A stretch of DNA of 64,000 nucleotides from Paraburkholderia translucens (lineage in GTDB: Bacteria; Pseudomonadota; Gammaproteobacteria; Burkholderiales; Burkholderiaceae): contig NZ_JAJITC010000015.1 of NCBI RefSeq assembly GCF_020881035.1, forward strand, positions 62,001 through 126,000, given 5' to 3'. Made by a program: the position numbers and the translations under genes. Of this stretch, positions 17,245 to 26,307 are shown piece after piece (position 1 is the stretch's first letter; the number at the start of each line of letters is the position of its first letter). The notes under the pieces were generated by a model. It made no database searches. It was not told the origin of the DNA and worked only from the letters and a program-made list of their open reading frames with translations.

Positions 17245-18374
17245 GGTCGTTGCCAGATCCGACGATAAATGTCGCGATAGCCGTTGTCGGGGTCGTAGAG
17301 CAGGTGATCGCCGCCGTCCGCGGCGATGTTCTCCGCCGTCACGAGATGCACGGGACTCACGTAACCCGTGACGCCTTCTCCGGCGAACAGCCGGTTCATT
17401 TCGTCGACCAGTTGCCAGCCGTGCAGATTCAGCGGTTCGGCCACGGTGCCCGTCTGGAACGTGCCGGTGCGGATGCGCAGGAAGGCGGACTCGCTGCCGT
17501 CGCCGGCCGACAGCATGATCATCGCCGCGTCTGGCATTCCCGCCTGGGTCAGCACCGGGGCGGCGTAGTCAAAGTAGATGTCATTGATCGCCAGCGCACA
17601 GTTCCAGCGCTTGCCGTAACGTGCGAGCAGAGCGCGTGTCGTTCCCGGCACCAGTTCCTGGCTGCGCGAGATCGCCACGTCGCGTACGTCAAGCAGGGTA
17701 CAGCCACTGCACGCGCGAACGACTGCCGCCATTGCATCCGCCTTGCCCTGTGCAATCCGGAAACCGCTATCGGTGAAGATGACGACGCCCGCATGCCCGC
17801 CGGACTGCACGATGGCCGCGAGCGCGGTCACGCGCGCAACCTCCAGTGGATCCGTCGATACGTTCATCGCGACGGGCGTGCCCGGCACGGGCCCAGCCCG
17901 GGCGGCGACATGCCAGCCGACGATCGGGATGTTGCTCTCGGCAAACGGCCGCAGGGCAGGGAGCAGGGCGTGTGCGTCGCCGCCCGCGAGGATCAGGCCG
18001 TCGGGGTGGCTTGCCAGTGCATTCGCGAGCATCTTCAGACGCAGGTCAGCCGCCCCCGCGGAATCGAAGATCTTCACGCGCCAACCTATCGCCCTGGCCG
18101 CCTCCAGCACGCCGTCGACCACACCGAGGATGCCGCCGTTGCGCAAATCCTCGGCGACGACCGCGATGTGTTTTCCGGGTTGCGCGCGTGGTCCGTTGCG
18201 CGGCCCGCTCCAGGGGGCAGCGGGTCGCGAGGCGGCGTCGACGACTCGCTTCGCGAGAGTCAGAAAGTCCGTCGCGGCGACCGGGACTCCGGGCTTCGCG
18301 GCAGACAATAAATCCTGCGCCGAAGCGGCCGACAGCACCGACGCGCAGGCCAATGCCAGAAGGAAGCCCCTCAT
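17241..18374 (-). CDS. periplasmic sugar-type binding protein coupled to the hybrid kinase
   Basis: 377 residues from ATG 18374 with a signal peptide (MRGFLLALACASVLSAASA). The body has the type I periplasmic-binding fold of the ribose/TorT group: HIAVVAEDLRNGGI near the start, LILAGGD, IPIVGWHV and VVIFTDSGF. The stop overlaps the GTG start of the hybrid kinase (GTGA). No permease or ATPase of an ABC transporter is present, so it more likely presents a ligand to the kinase's periplasmic domain than feeds a transporter. Ligand unknown. Upstream in-frame codons are rejected because they precede the signal peptide. Confidence 0.85.
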   Translation of the reverse strand: MRGFLLALACASVLSAASAQDLLSAAKPGVPVAATDFLTLAKRVVDAASRPAAPWSGPRNGPRAQPGKHIAVVAEDLRNGGILGVVDGVLEAARAIGWRVKIFDSAGAADLRLKMLANALASHPDGLILAGGDAHALLPALRPFAESNIPIVGWHVAARAGPVPGTPVAMNVSTDPLEVARVTALAAIVQSGGHAGVVIFTDSGFRIAQGKADAMAAVVRACSGCTLLDVRDVAISRSQELVPGTTRALLARYGKRWNCALAINDIYFDYAAPVLTQAGMPDAAMIMLSAGDGSESAFLRIRTGTFQTGTVAEPLNLHGWQLVDEMNRLFAGEGVTGYVSPVHLVTAENIAADGGDHLLYDPDNGYRDIYRRIWQRP

Positions 18375-18803
18375 GCCGTCCCCCCATGGTCTCCGTCGAG
18401 GCCGGTTGGTGTCTTGGTGTCGCCCAGTGCCGCTCGCGGAAGTTCTTGTGAGCAGGATATTACAACCCGATTCTCGCGTGTCATCGGTCAAGTACCGTGA
18501 GCAACCCTAAATAGATGCCATTCACCATACCCGTTCCGATCATCGTGTCGCAACTGTCCCACCCATTCCTCGCCGGCGCTTGCGCGCTACCACAGAACGT
18601 TGCGCGAACCGCAGTTGATCGCGAACGATTCAGCCGTGTCGGGCTATTGGGCGCCTTGCGTGACGCCGCGCGGCGACGCCGAGCTGCGGGCGCATTCACG
18701 GGTATGTTGACCGCCGCACAGACGACGTGTTCTGACGACCCATACTCGATGGGCGCGCCGCCTTCGCGGGGGTGGCGATTCGGGTGTACCTAAGGAGGCA
18801 GAC
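18375..18803. other. intergenic region
   Basis: About 430 bp between the divergent binding-protein gene and a small membrane-protein gene. Open frames here are short, arginine-rich and lack ribosome sites. No hairpin terminator or clear promoter was found. Confidence 0.3.
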
Positions 18804-18962
18804 GTGGACCAATCGTGGCTGGGTGCGGCTGTGGGCCTGATCGTGCTGATGATCGCCGCGTACGGCGTGATCGCGCACTACCGCCGCGAGCGGCGTCGTG
18901 CTGATCTACTGCGTAATCTTGATCATCACGACTGGTGTCGCTGGGTCCGATCGAGACGCTAA
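18804..18962 (+). CDS. small single-pass membrane protein
   Basis: 52 residues from GTG 18804, with a near-perfect AAGGAGG site at 18792-18798. The sequence is a short N-terminus (DQSW), one hydrophobic helix (LGAAVGLIVLMIAAYGVIA) and a strongly basic, arginine-rich tail with HYRRERRR. The positive tail predicts a cytoplasmic C-terminus. The strong ribosome site and codon use support a real gene despite its length. No family or function recognised. Confidence 0.65.
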   Translation: MDQSWLGAAVGLIVLMIAAYGVIAHYRRERRRADLLRNLDHHDWCRWVRSRR

Positions 18963-19032
18963 AAGCCCTCGGAGTTGCAGTCGCACATCGTTGCGCAGAC
19001 CTGTTACGCAGTCAGATGATGAGTCCATGTGG

Positions 19033-19062
19033 AACACGACATTATAGTACTAATGTCGTGTT
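19033..19062. promoter_or_regulatory. 12-bp inverted repeat upstream of the KfrA-like gene
   Basis: Perfect arms AACACGACATTA and TAATGTCGTGTT separated by 6 bp, in a locally AT-rich stretch, centred about 95 bp before the KfrA-like start. KfrA proteins of broad-host-range plasmids bind inverted repeats at their own promoters, so this is a candidate autoregulatory operator. It is too AT-rich and lacks the T-run needed for a good terminator. Confidence 0.6.
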
Positions 19063-19141
19063 AATGAGTGGCACATGTAGTATTTCGACCGTTTTACGTT
19101 GTATTATCAACATATCGCCAATCTCACAGCCTACGCTCCCC

Positions 19142-20212
19142 ATGACTCTCGAATCCGACATCGAAGTCGCTCGCCACAACACGTCCGACACGCAAACGCT
19201 TTATCGGGAGGTGTGCGCATTACTGTTCTTCAGGTACGGCGAAACACCCACCGCGAACCGCCTGTATCAACTGGTGCGCAAAGGCAGCATGAGCGCGCCG
19301 GCCAAGGCGTTGCGGGATTTCTGGGCTGACGTGCGTGACAAAACGCGTGTCGATGTCGGCCGCCCGGATTTGCCGCCCGAGGTCGCGGCGGCCGCGGGCG
19401 AGTTCGCGGCCCGGATGTGGCGTCTGTCGAGCGATGCCGCGACCGCCGCGTTCGACGTTTTCAGGCAGGACGCCGAAGGGCAAATCGCCGCGGCGCGCGA
19501 ACAGGCCGAGCAACAGGACAAGCAGCGTCAGCAAGCGGTGGACAAAGCCAACCAGGCGGCCGACGATGCCGCGGCCCTGCGCGTACGGATTGCCGGGCTC
19601 GAGGCGCGCATCGTCGAGCTGCAAACCGCCAACGACATGCTAACGACGCAATTGGCGGCATCGAAGGAAGAAATCACGGCCGCAACCGCCGCGCTCGCCG
19701 ACGCCCGGCGCGATTTCGCCGACGAGCTCGCCAAGCTGCGCCGCTCGCACGAGCAGAACGAGCAGCGGCTGGCCGCGGCGGAGAAGCGGGCATTGCTCGA
19801 AATCGACAGCGAACGGGCGACGGCGCAGCGTCTGCGCAAAGAGCTTCAAGCCAGCCGCGAACGGGCGGCAACGCTGGAAGCCCAATCGCGAGCCGAGCAC
19901 GATGCGCTGCGCGACGAATTGGCCGAATCGAAAGGCGAACTGGCTGCCGCGAACGCGCGGCATGCCGCGATCCGTGCGCAGCTCGCGGAAAAGGATGAAT
20001 TGCTGGCCGACCGCGAGGCTGCGACCGACCGGTTGCGCGAACGTATCGACATGCTGTCACGGCGGATCGAAACGGCGCGGACAAATAACACATCCGCGCG
20101 CCCTGCCCGCCGCACTCGCGAGAAATCGCCCGCGCAAGGCCGTGCGACGGCGGTTTTTTCAGGTGCAGCATTCGTCAAACGTTCGACGACCCCTGGAACA
20201 CGCGAGGATTGA
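19142..20212 (+). CDS. KfrA-like DNA-binding coiled-coil protein
   Basis: 356 residues from ATG 19142; the frame is open upstream, but the N-terminal KfrA domain starts here. Residues 1-100 match the plasmid-replication DNA-binding N-terminal domain (LYREVCALLFFRYGETPTAN, then LYQLVRKGSMSAP). Residues about 115-330 are almost continuous heptad coiled coil rich in A, E, Q and R. The tail is basic. On plasmids KfrA acts in autoregulation and partition; chromosomal copies are common in Burkholderiales and their role is unclear. The upstream inverted repeat is a likely binding site. Confidence 0.8.
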   Translation: MTLESDIEVARHNTSDTQTLYREVCALLFFRYGETPTANRLYQLVRKGSMSAPAKALRDFWADVRDKTRVDVGRPDLPPEVAAAAGEFAARMWRLSSDAATAAFDVFRQDAEGQIAAAREQAEQQDKQRQQAVDKANQAADDAAALRVRIAGLEARIVELQTANDMLTTQLAASKEEITAATAALADARRDFADELAKLRRSHEQNEQRLAAAEKRALLEIDSERATAQRLRKELQASRERAATLEAQSRAEHDALRDELAESKGELAAANARHAAIRAQLAEKDELLADREAATDRLRERIDMLSRRIETARTNNTSARPARRTREKSPAQGRATAVFSGAAFVKRSTTPGTRED

Positions 20213-20261
20213 GGAACGATTGGAAAGGTGTGACGTTCGACAGGAAGTAATCGGGATCTGA

Positions 20262-20279
20262 GGGCGGCACTCGCCGCCC
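20262..20279. terminator. GC hairpin between convergent genes
   Basis: Stem GGGCGGC / GCCGCCC with a 4-nt loop, between the ends of the KfrA-like gene (plus) and the lipoprotein gene (minus). No T-run follows on either strand, so termination strength is uncertain. Confidence 0.35.
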
Positions 20280-20322
20280 GCCCGCATCGATGCAGATGCT
20301 GCGATCCGCGCGCGACGCTGCG

Positions 20323-20643
20323 TCAGAACTTCGGATGACACTCGAAACTGACCGACGACCCATGCTCGGTCATCACGCTGATGCCGCTGACCGTCTCCCT
20401 TTCCACGCTGCTTTGCATCCCGCGACGCTCGCAGTAGTCGCGCGCCTCGTTGATCGCGCGTTCGTGGGCGCGCGCCCAGGCCATGCGTCCACCGGTCGCA
20501 CTGGCAGCGACCGTGTAGGTGCCGGGCTTGTCGCTCGCGACCACATCCGTGCTCGACGCGCACCCGGCGAGACTCGCACATGCGAGTGCCACCACGGCCG
20601 CACCGCGCAAGCGCGTAATGAGCCAGCCCCTCTTCCTTTCCAT
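20323..20643 (-). CDS. small lipoprotein
   Basis: 106 residues from ATG 20643. The N-terminus is basic, then hydrophobic, and ends in the lipobox LAGC (residues 23-26), so the mature protein is lipid-anchored. The remainder has TYTVAASATGGRMAWARAHE and two later cysteines (DYCERRG and SFECHP), which may pair. No family recognised with confidence. The longer upstream frame has no ribosome site and would bury the signal peptide. Confidence 0.7.
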   Translation of the reverse strand: MERKRGWLITRLRGAAVVALACASLAGCASSTDVVASDKPGTYTVAASATGGRMAWARAHERAINEARDYCERRGMQSSVERETVSGISVMTEHGSSVSFECHPKF

Positions 20644-21025
20644 GTTTGCCACCCGCGCAATGGATACGGCGCCGCGTATCCGCACCGTTTTGCCCGCCTC
20701 GGCAAGACTATCCGAACACTGATTCGACATCACGGAGCGCCTGCATCTTGAATTAATAGTGAGGCCGCAATTATCCGGAATCGTTCGCTGGGGATCAGCC
20801 GATGCCACCGAAAACACTGTTGCGGGCCTCTTAACAATCGATGCCAGCGTCAACGCCGCTACGAACCTCAACAATGAGCGGACCATAGGTCCACAAAAGA
20901 ACTTCCCGAATCGCCATTAAGCGGCTAGTCTGTACCGATGCCTTTTCGACAGAAAGGCATACCAACCGCAAGCAGACCCGACAACATAGCGGCATGCACC
21001 GGTCATGGAACCGGAGGAGACATAC
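20644..21025. other. divergent intergenic region with inverted repeat
   Basis: About 380 bp with no gene. An exact inverted repeat at 20938-20960 (ATGCCTTT, 7 bp, AAAGGCAT) lies 65-90 bp before the MFS gene and is a possible operator. The part around 20745-20790 is AT-rich and may hold the lipoprotein promoter. Confidence 0.4.
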
Positions 21026-22378
21026 ATGGATCTCGAGGCACGTACCCTTCATCGCGTCACGGTTCGGCTCATACCGTTCCTGATGCTCTGCTATTTCATC
21101 GCTTATCTCGATCGCGTGAACGTCGGCTTCGCGGCGTTGCAGATGAACAAGGCGCTCGACCTGTCCGCGAGCGCGTTCGGCTTCGGCGCGGGCGTGTTCT
21201 TTATCGCTTACTTCTTTTTCGAAGTGCCATCGAATCTGCTGCTCGAAAGATTCGGCGCGCGCCGCTGGATCGCGCGAATCATGTTCACGTGGGGCATTCT
21301 CGCCGGTGCGATGGCGTTCATTCCGAATATCGCGAGCTTTACCGGGCTTTCGCCCGCACACGTGTTTTACAGCCTGCGCGTTCTGCTCGGCATCGCTGAG
21401 GCCGGCTTCTTCCCCGGCATCATCTTTCTGCTGACCTTGTGGTTTCCGGCCGCTTATCGCGGGCGCGTAGTCGGTTATTTCATGGCGGCGATTCCGCTCT
21501 CGACGGTGATCGGCGGCCCGATCTCCGGCGCGCTGCTGTCGCTCGACGGCCGCGCCGGACTCGGCGGCTGGCAATGGCTGTACCTGATCGAGGCGCTGCC
21601 CGCGGTGCTGCTGTCGTTCGCGGTGCTGTTCTATCTGACCGACAAACCCGCCGACGCCCACTGGCTCAGCAGCGAGGAACGCGACTGGCTGATCGCGCGC
21701 CAGAAGCAGGAGCGCGAGCATCGCGAGGCGGTGCGCCACTTCAGCGTGAAGGAGGCGCTCATCAATCCGCGCGTGCTGGCCATCGCGTTGATCTATTTCG
21801 GCGCCAATGCCACCAACTATGGCCTGAGCTTTTTCCTGCCGCAGATCGTGAAGTCGTTCGGCCTCACCAATCTGCAGACGGGTTTCGTGACGTCGCTGCC
21901 CTACGTGGTCGGCCTGATCGGCATGATCGTGTGGGGACGGCATTCGGATCGCCGGCTCGAACGCCGCTGGCATGTCGCGATTGCGCTGTTGATCGCGGCC
22001 GGCGGCATCGCGGCTTCGGCCGGCCTCGACGATCCGGTGCAGAAGATGATTGCGCTGTCGATCGCCGGCTTCGGCATCTTCGGCTGCCTGCCGGTGATCT
22101 GGACCTTGCCGGCCGCGTTCCTGTCGGGCGCGGCGGCCGCGGGCGGCATCGCCGCGATCAATTCGCTCGGTAATCTCGCGGGCTTCTTCGGTCCGTTCGC
22201 GATGGGCTGGATCAAGGACAGCACCGGCGGCTTCGGCGCCGGGCTGCTATGCCTCGCGGGCGCGGGGCTCGTCGGGGTGGCGGCGGTGTTGCTGCTGCAT
22301 CACGACTCGTCGCTCGAGACGGCGCATGGGAATCCGCATGCACGGCCGTCGGGCGAACCGGGAGTCGCGAGGTCCTAG
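21026..22378 (+). CDS. MFS transporter, anion:cation symporter family
   Basis: 450 residues, 12 predicted membrane helices. The N-terminal region VRLIPFLMLCYFIAYLDRVN then VGFAALQMNKALDLS is the hallmark of the ACS family, whose members take up organic anions such as tartrate, phthalate or glucarate. ATG 21026 is chosen over ATG 21005 because GGAGGAGA at 21013-21020 is spaced for it. Substrate cannot be told: no catabolic genes are adjacent. Confidence 0.88.
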   Translation: MDLEARTLHRVTVRLIPFLMLCYFIAYLDRVNVGFAALQMNKALDLSASAFGFGAGVFFIAYFFFEVPSNLLLERFGARRWIARIMFTWGILAGAMAFIPNIASFTGLSPAHVFYSLRVLLGIAEAGFFPGIIFLLTLWFPAAYRGRVVGYFMAAIPLSTVIGGPISGALLSLDGRAGLGGWQWLYLIEALPAVLLSFAVLFYLTDKPADAHWLSSEERDWLIARQKQEREHREAVRHFSVKEALINPRVLAIALIYFGANATNYGLSFFLPQIVKSFGLTNLQTGFVTSLPYVVGLIGMIVWGRHSDRRLERRWHVAIALLIAAGGIAASAGLDDPVQKMIALSIAGFGIFGCLPVIWTLPAAFLSGAAAAGGIAAINSLGNLAGFFGPFAMGWIKDSTGGFGAGLLCLAGAGLVGVAAVLLLHHDSSLETAHGNPHARPSGEPGVARS

Positions 22379-22398
22379 CGGGCCGCCCCGGGGCGCAC

Positions 22399-24924
22399 TC
22401 AGTTCGCCCCGCTCCCGTTATTCGCCCCTTCTGCATTCTGTCCACCCGCGTCGGACGGCATGACGTCGTCCGGCGTCGGGGTTGGCGCGAGCGCCGCCGC
22501 ACCGCCGCCATGCGTTTCACCGTCGACGGTATTGCCGGGCTCCCGCGCGGGTGGCGGCTCCGCCCCCGGTGCCGGCAGCAACGGCGGCAACGCGCGCGCT
22601 TCGCCCTGCACCACGGACGCGCCCGCTGCCTCTGACGCCGCCGGGGCCGCCGCGGCAGACGCCGCCGGCTCAGCCGACACAATCGGCGCACGCCGCACCG
22701 GCGCATGCGCGACCACCTGCCGGTCCGGCTGGGACGGCGTGTGCGTGAACAGGTGCGCGATCCAGTCGCGCAAGCGCTCGGCGCGCTGCGCGAACCAGCC
22801 GGGCTGCGGCTCGGTATCGAACTTCACGTGACTATCGACGAGCCGCGCACGCTGCGCGCGCTGGAAGAAATCGCCGACGATCGGCAGCGCGCTGTGTGCA
22901 CCCTGCCCCCAGTAATCGCTGCGCAGCGTCACGCGGCTGTCGTTGAAGCCGACCCACGCGCCTGCCACCAGTTGCGGTTGAATCAGGATGAACCAGCCGT
23001 CAGCGTTGCCTTGGGTCGTGCCGGTCTTGCCCGCGACGTCGCCGCGCACGCCAAAGCGCGTGCGGATGCTGGCGCCCGTGCCGCGGCTGACCACGTCGCG
23101 CATCACGTCGACGAGCGTGCGCGCGGTGTCGGCGGGCAGTTCGCGTCTCGGCGTGGCCGGCGCGAATTCGGCGAGCACATTGCCGTTGCGATCCTCGATG
23201 CGGGTGACCATCAGCGGCTCGACATAACGGCCGAGGTTCGCGATCGTGCCGTACGCCGAGACCATTTCCTTCAGCGTGACGGGGCTCGTGCCGAGCGCGA
23301 GCGACGGCACCGGGTCGAGCTGGCTGTCGCGCACGCCCATCGCCCGCGCGAGCTTGGCGACCCGGTTCGGGCCGACCGACTCCATCACTTGCGCGGTAAT
23401 GCGGTTGCGCGAATACGTGAGCGCGTCGCGCAGGCTGATCATGCGGCCGCTCGGCTCGTCCTCGTCGTTCGGCTTCCAGATTTCGCCGCCGGCAAGCTGG
23501 ATCTGGACCGGGTTGTCGGGCAGTTTATCGTCCGGTTTCGCGCCGGCCTCGAAGGCCGCCGCGTAGACGAACGGCTTGAAGGTCGAGCCCGGCTGACGGC
23601 GCGCCTGCTGCACGTGGTCGAACGGATCCTCGCCGAAGTCGCGGCTGCCCACCCACGCCTTGATCTCGCCGGTGCGCGGGTCCATCGCGAGGAAGTCCGC
23701 CTGCACGCGCGTCTTGGTGTCGCAGACGCTCTGCACGAGCTTGCGATCGGCGAGCAGGTGTTTCAGCGCGTCGTCGTCGGAGAGGCCGGTGTCTTTTGCC
23801 GCGCGGAAGTCAGGCGTTTCGCGCAGGAACGTGCGCAGCAGCTCCTTGTCCGCCGAGCAGCCCGCGTGCGCGCCCCACGCCGAGTTCGCGATGCCTTGCA
23901 ACTGGTTGCCCTGCAGCGTCACGGCCTGATTTGCCATCGTCTGCAGACGCGAGTCGAGCGTCGTGCGCACGACGAGCCCATCGGAATAGATGTTGTAGTC
24001 GTTGCGGTCGGCCCATGCGACGAGCCACTTGCGCAACTGCTGCGTGAAGTGCGGCGCGGGCCCGGGCGGCTCGATCTGGCGCTCGAAGTCAAGGCGCAGC
24101 GGCTTGCGGGCGAGCGTGTCGTACTGGGCAGGCGTCAGCTTGCCGTATTTGACCATCTGCCCGAGCACCGTATTGCGCCGCTGCAACGCCCGCTCCGGGT
24201 TCAGCACCGGGTTGTAATAGGCGTTGCCCTTCAGCATGCCGGTCAGCGTGGCCGCTTCGAGCACGTTCAGATCGGACGCGGACTTGTCGAAATAGGTGCG
24301 CGCGGCCATCTCGATGCCGTACGCGTTGTAGAGGAACGGCACCGTGTTCAGGTAGGTTTCGAGGATCTCGTCCTTGGTGTAGAACGCCTCGATTTTCAGC
24401 GCGGTGATCGCTTCCTTCAGCTTGCGCGTCAACGTCGGCGCGCGGCCGATTTCATCGGGATACAGATTGCGCGCGAGCTGCTGCGTGATCGTCGAGCCGC
24501 CCTGGCGCTCGCCCGAAAACGTGTGCAGCGCGGCCGACGCGGTGCGCCGCCAGTCGAGGCCGAAATGCTGATAAAAGCGGTGATCTTCGGTCGCGATCAG
24601 CGCATTGACGACGTTCGGCGAGATCTCCTGCAGCTTGACCCACTCGCGGTTCGACGGCTTGAACTCGGCAAGCAGCTTGCCGTCCGCCGAGAGGATCTGC
24701 GCCGGCTGCTCGATTTTCGCCTTGCGGATGTCGCCGATGCTCGGCGTGAACGGAATCAGCAACAGCACGTACAGCACGAACAGCACCGGCAGCGCGGCAA
24801 GCCCCCACGCGAAAGTGCGGCGGCTCGGGTGGCGCAGATGCCACGCGGCCTTCGCGAACAGCGGGTTCACGAGGGTCAGCCCTTGGTCGAGGGCCGCCAG
24901 AAAGGAAGAAAAGAGGCGCTTCAC
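22399..24924 (-). CDS. penicillin-binding protein 1A family (bifunctional peptidoglycan synthase)
   Basis: 841 residues from GTG 24924. Membrane anchor at about 38-60; GT51 glycosyltransferase with catalytic E113 in ATEDHRFYQHFG and GGSTITQQLARNLY; transpeptidase with the SxxK nucleophile in PGSTFKPF (about 450), an SRN motif in TYSRNRI and KTG in AGKTGTTQ (about 635). The last 110 residues are a low-complexity Ala/Pro-rich tail. This is a periplasmic enzyme that polymerises and cross-links peptidoglycan. PBP1A paralogues are usual in the family and this is not necessarily the main one. Confidence 0.92.
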   Translation of the reverse strand: MKRLFSSFLAALDQGLTLVNPLFAKAAWHLRHPSRRTFAWGLAALPVLFVLYVLLLIPFTPSIGDIRKAKIEQPAQILSADGKLLAEFKPSNREWVKLQEISPNVVNALIATEDHRFYQHFGLDWRRTASAALHTFSGERQGGSTITQQLARNLYPDEIGRAPTLTRKLKEAITALKIEAFYTKDEILETYLNTVPFLYNAYGIEMAARTYFDKSASDLNVLEAATLTGMLKGNAYYNPVLNPERALQRRNTVLGQMVKYGKLTPAQYDTLARKPLRLDFERQIEPPGPAPHFTQQLRKWLVAWADRNDYNIYSDGLVVRTTLDSRLQTMANQAVTLQGNQLQGIANSAWGAHAGCSADKELLRTFLRETPDFRAAKDTGLSDDDALKHLLADRKLVQSVCDTKTRVQADFLAMDPRTGEIKAWVGSRDFGEDPFDHVQQARRQPGSTFKPFVYAAAFEAGAKPDDKLPDNPVQIQLAGGEIWKPNDEDEPSGRMISLRDALTYSRNRITAQVMESVGPNRVAKLARAMGVRDSQLDPVPSLALGTSPVTLKEMVSAYGTIANLGRYVEPLMVTRIEDRNGNVLAEFAPATPRRELPADTARTLVDVMRDVVSRGTGASIRTRFGVRGDVAGKTGTTQGNADGWFILIQPQLVAGAWVGFNDSRVTLRSDYWGQGAHSALPIVGDFFQRAQRARLVDSHVKFDTEPQPGWFAQRAERLRDWIAHLFTHTPSQPDRQVVAHAPVRRAPIVSAEPAASAAAAPAASEAAGASVVQGEARALPPLLPAPGAEPPPAREPGNTVDGETHGGGAAALAPTPTPDDVMPSDAGGQNAEGANNGSGAN

Positions 24925-25025
24925 GTGCTGTCGTCGGCTGGGAAAGGCGCAATCGTACCAAGATGCGGAGGGGGCGCCGATTTTTGCTTGATTCGGGCGA
25001 TGGCGTGCGGCTGCGGCGGGGCCAC

Positions 25026-25031
25026 TATAAT
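25026..25031 (+). promoter_or_regulatory. minus-10 box of the fabV promoter
   Basis: A perfect TATAAT lies 28 bp before the fabV start. No good minus-35 sits 16-18 bp upstream, so activity may rest on the minus-10 alone or on an activator. Confidence 0.45.
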
Positions 25032-25058
25032 GTCGCCAATTCCGACAAGAGGTGCTTC

Positions 25059-26255
25059 ATGATCATCAAACCGCGTGTGCGTGGCTTCATCTGTGTATCG
25101 ACCCATCCGACCGGCTGCGAAGCCAACGTCAAGGAACAGATCGAGTATGTGAAGGCACGCGGCCCCATTGCGAACGGCCCGAAGAAGGTGCTCGTGATCG
25201 GCGCGTCGACCGGCTATGGCCTCGCCGCCCGCATCAGCGCGGCGTTCGGCTCGGGCGCGTCGACCCTCGGCGTGTTCTTCGAGCGCGCCGGCAGCGAAAC
25301 CAGGGCGGGCACGGCCGGCTGGTACAACACCGCCGCGTTCGAAAAGTTCGCCACGGCCGAAGGTCTCTACGCGACCAGCATCAACGGCGACGCGTTCTCC
25401 GACGAAGTGAAGGCGCGCACGATCGAAGTGATCAAGCGCGATCTCGGCCAGGTCGATCTCGTCGTCTATAGCCTCGCGGCGCCCAAGCGCCAACATCCGA
25501 AGACGGGCGAAGTGTTCAGCTCGGTGCTCAAGCCGATCGGCAAGGCGGTGAACCTGCGCGGCATCGACACCGACAAGGAAGTCATCAAGGAAACCGTGCT
25601 CGAACCGGCGACGCCGGAAGAAATCGCGCACACGGTCGCGGTGATGGGCGGCGAGGACTGGCAGATGTGGATGGACGCGCTCGCCGAGGCCGGCGTGCTC
25701 GCCGACGGTGTGAAGACCACCGCGTTCACCTACCTCGGCGAGAAGATCACTCACGATATCTACTGGAACGGCTCGATCGGCGCGGCCAAGAAGGATCTCG
25801 ACCAGAAGGTGCTCGGCATCCGCGCCAAGCTCGCGGCCAAGGGTGGCGATGCGCGCGTCGCGGTGCTCAAGGCAGTCGTCACGCAGGCAAGCTCGGCCAT
25901 TCCGATGATGCCGCTCTATCTGTCGCTGCTCTTCAAGGTGATGAAGGAGAAAGGCACGCACGAGGGCTGCATCGAGCAGGTCTACGGCCTGTACAAGGAG
26001 AGCCTCTACGGGAGCCAGCCGCATCTGGACGACGAAGGCCGTCTGCGCGCAGACTACAAGGAGCTCGATGCGCAGGTGCAAAGCCGCGTGCAGGAGCTGT
26101 GGAACCAGGTCACCAACGACAACATCTACGAGCTCACCGATTTCGCCGGCTACAAGACCGATTTCCTGCGTCTGTTCGGCTTTGAAATGAAGGGCGTCGA
26201 TTACGACGCGGACGTCAATCCCGACGTGCAGATTCCGAATCTCGTGCAGGTTTGA
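25059..26255 (+). CDS. fabV: trans-2-enoyl-ACP/CoA reductase FabV
   Basis: 398 residues, the usual FabV length. It catalyses NADH-dependent reduction of the enoyl-ACP double bond, the last step of fatty-acid elongation. The N-terminus MIIKPRVRGFICVSTHPTGC is diagnostic, a Rossmann motif GASTGYGLAARI follows, and the FabV active-site pattern Y-x8-K is present (Y235 to K244 in YWNGSIGAAK). FabV differs from FabI in this spacing and is known for triclosan tolerance. Ribosome site AAGAGG at 25047-25052 supports ATG 25059. Confidence 0.95.
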   Translation: MIIKPRVRGFICVSTHPTGCEANVKEQIEYVKARGPIANGPKKVLVIGASTGYGLAARISAAFGSGASTLGVFFERAGSETRAGTAGWYNTAAFEKFATAEGLYATSINGDAFSDEVKARTIEVIKRDLGQVDLVVYSLAAPKRQHPKTGEVFSSVLKPIGKAVNLRGIDTDKEVIKETVLEPATPEEIAHTVAVMGGEDWQMWMDALAEAGVLADGVKTTAFTYLGEKITHDIYWNGSIGAAKKDLDQKVLGIRAKLAAKGGDARVAVLKAVVTQASSAIPMMPLYLSLLFKVMKEKGTHEGCIEQVYGLYKESLYGSQPHLDDEGRLRADYKELDAQVQSRVQELWNQVTNDNIYELTDFAGYKTDFLRLFGFEMKGVDYDADVNPDVQIPNLVQV

Positions 26256-26307
26256 TGCCGTAAGGCGGGCTCGCCTCGCGAGTTCGCCCGTTCCCGCCTC
26301 CCTCCCC

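Noticed and set aside
22705..25062. 785-codon plus-strand open frame opposite the PBP1A gene
   Set aside because: Composition is Arg/Ala/His-rich and mirrors the coding strand. PBP1A has every catalytic motif, so this is a GC-rich shadow.
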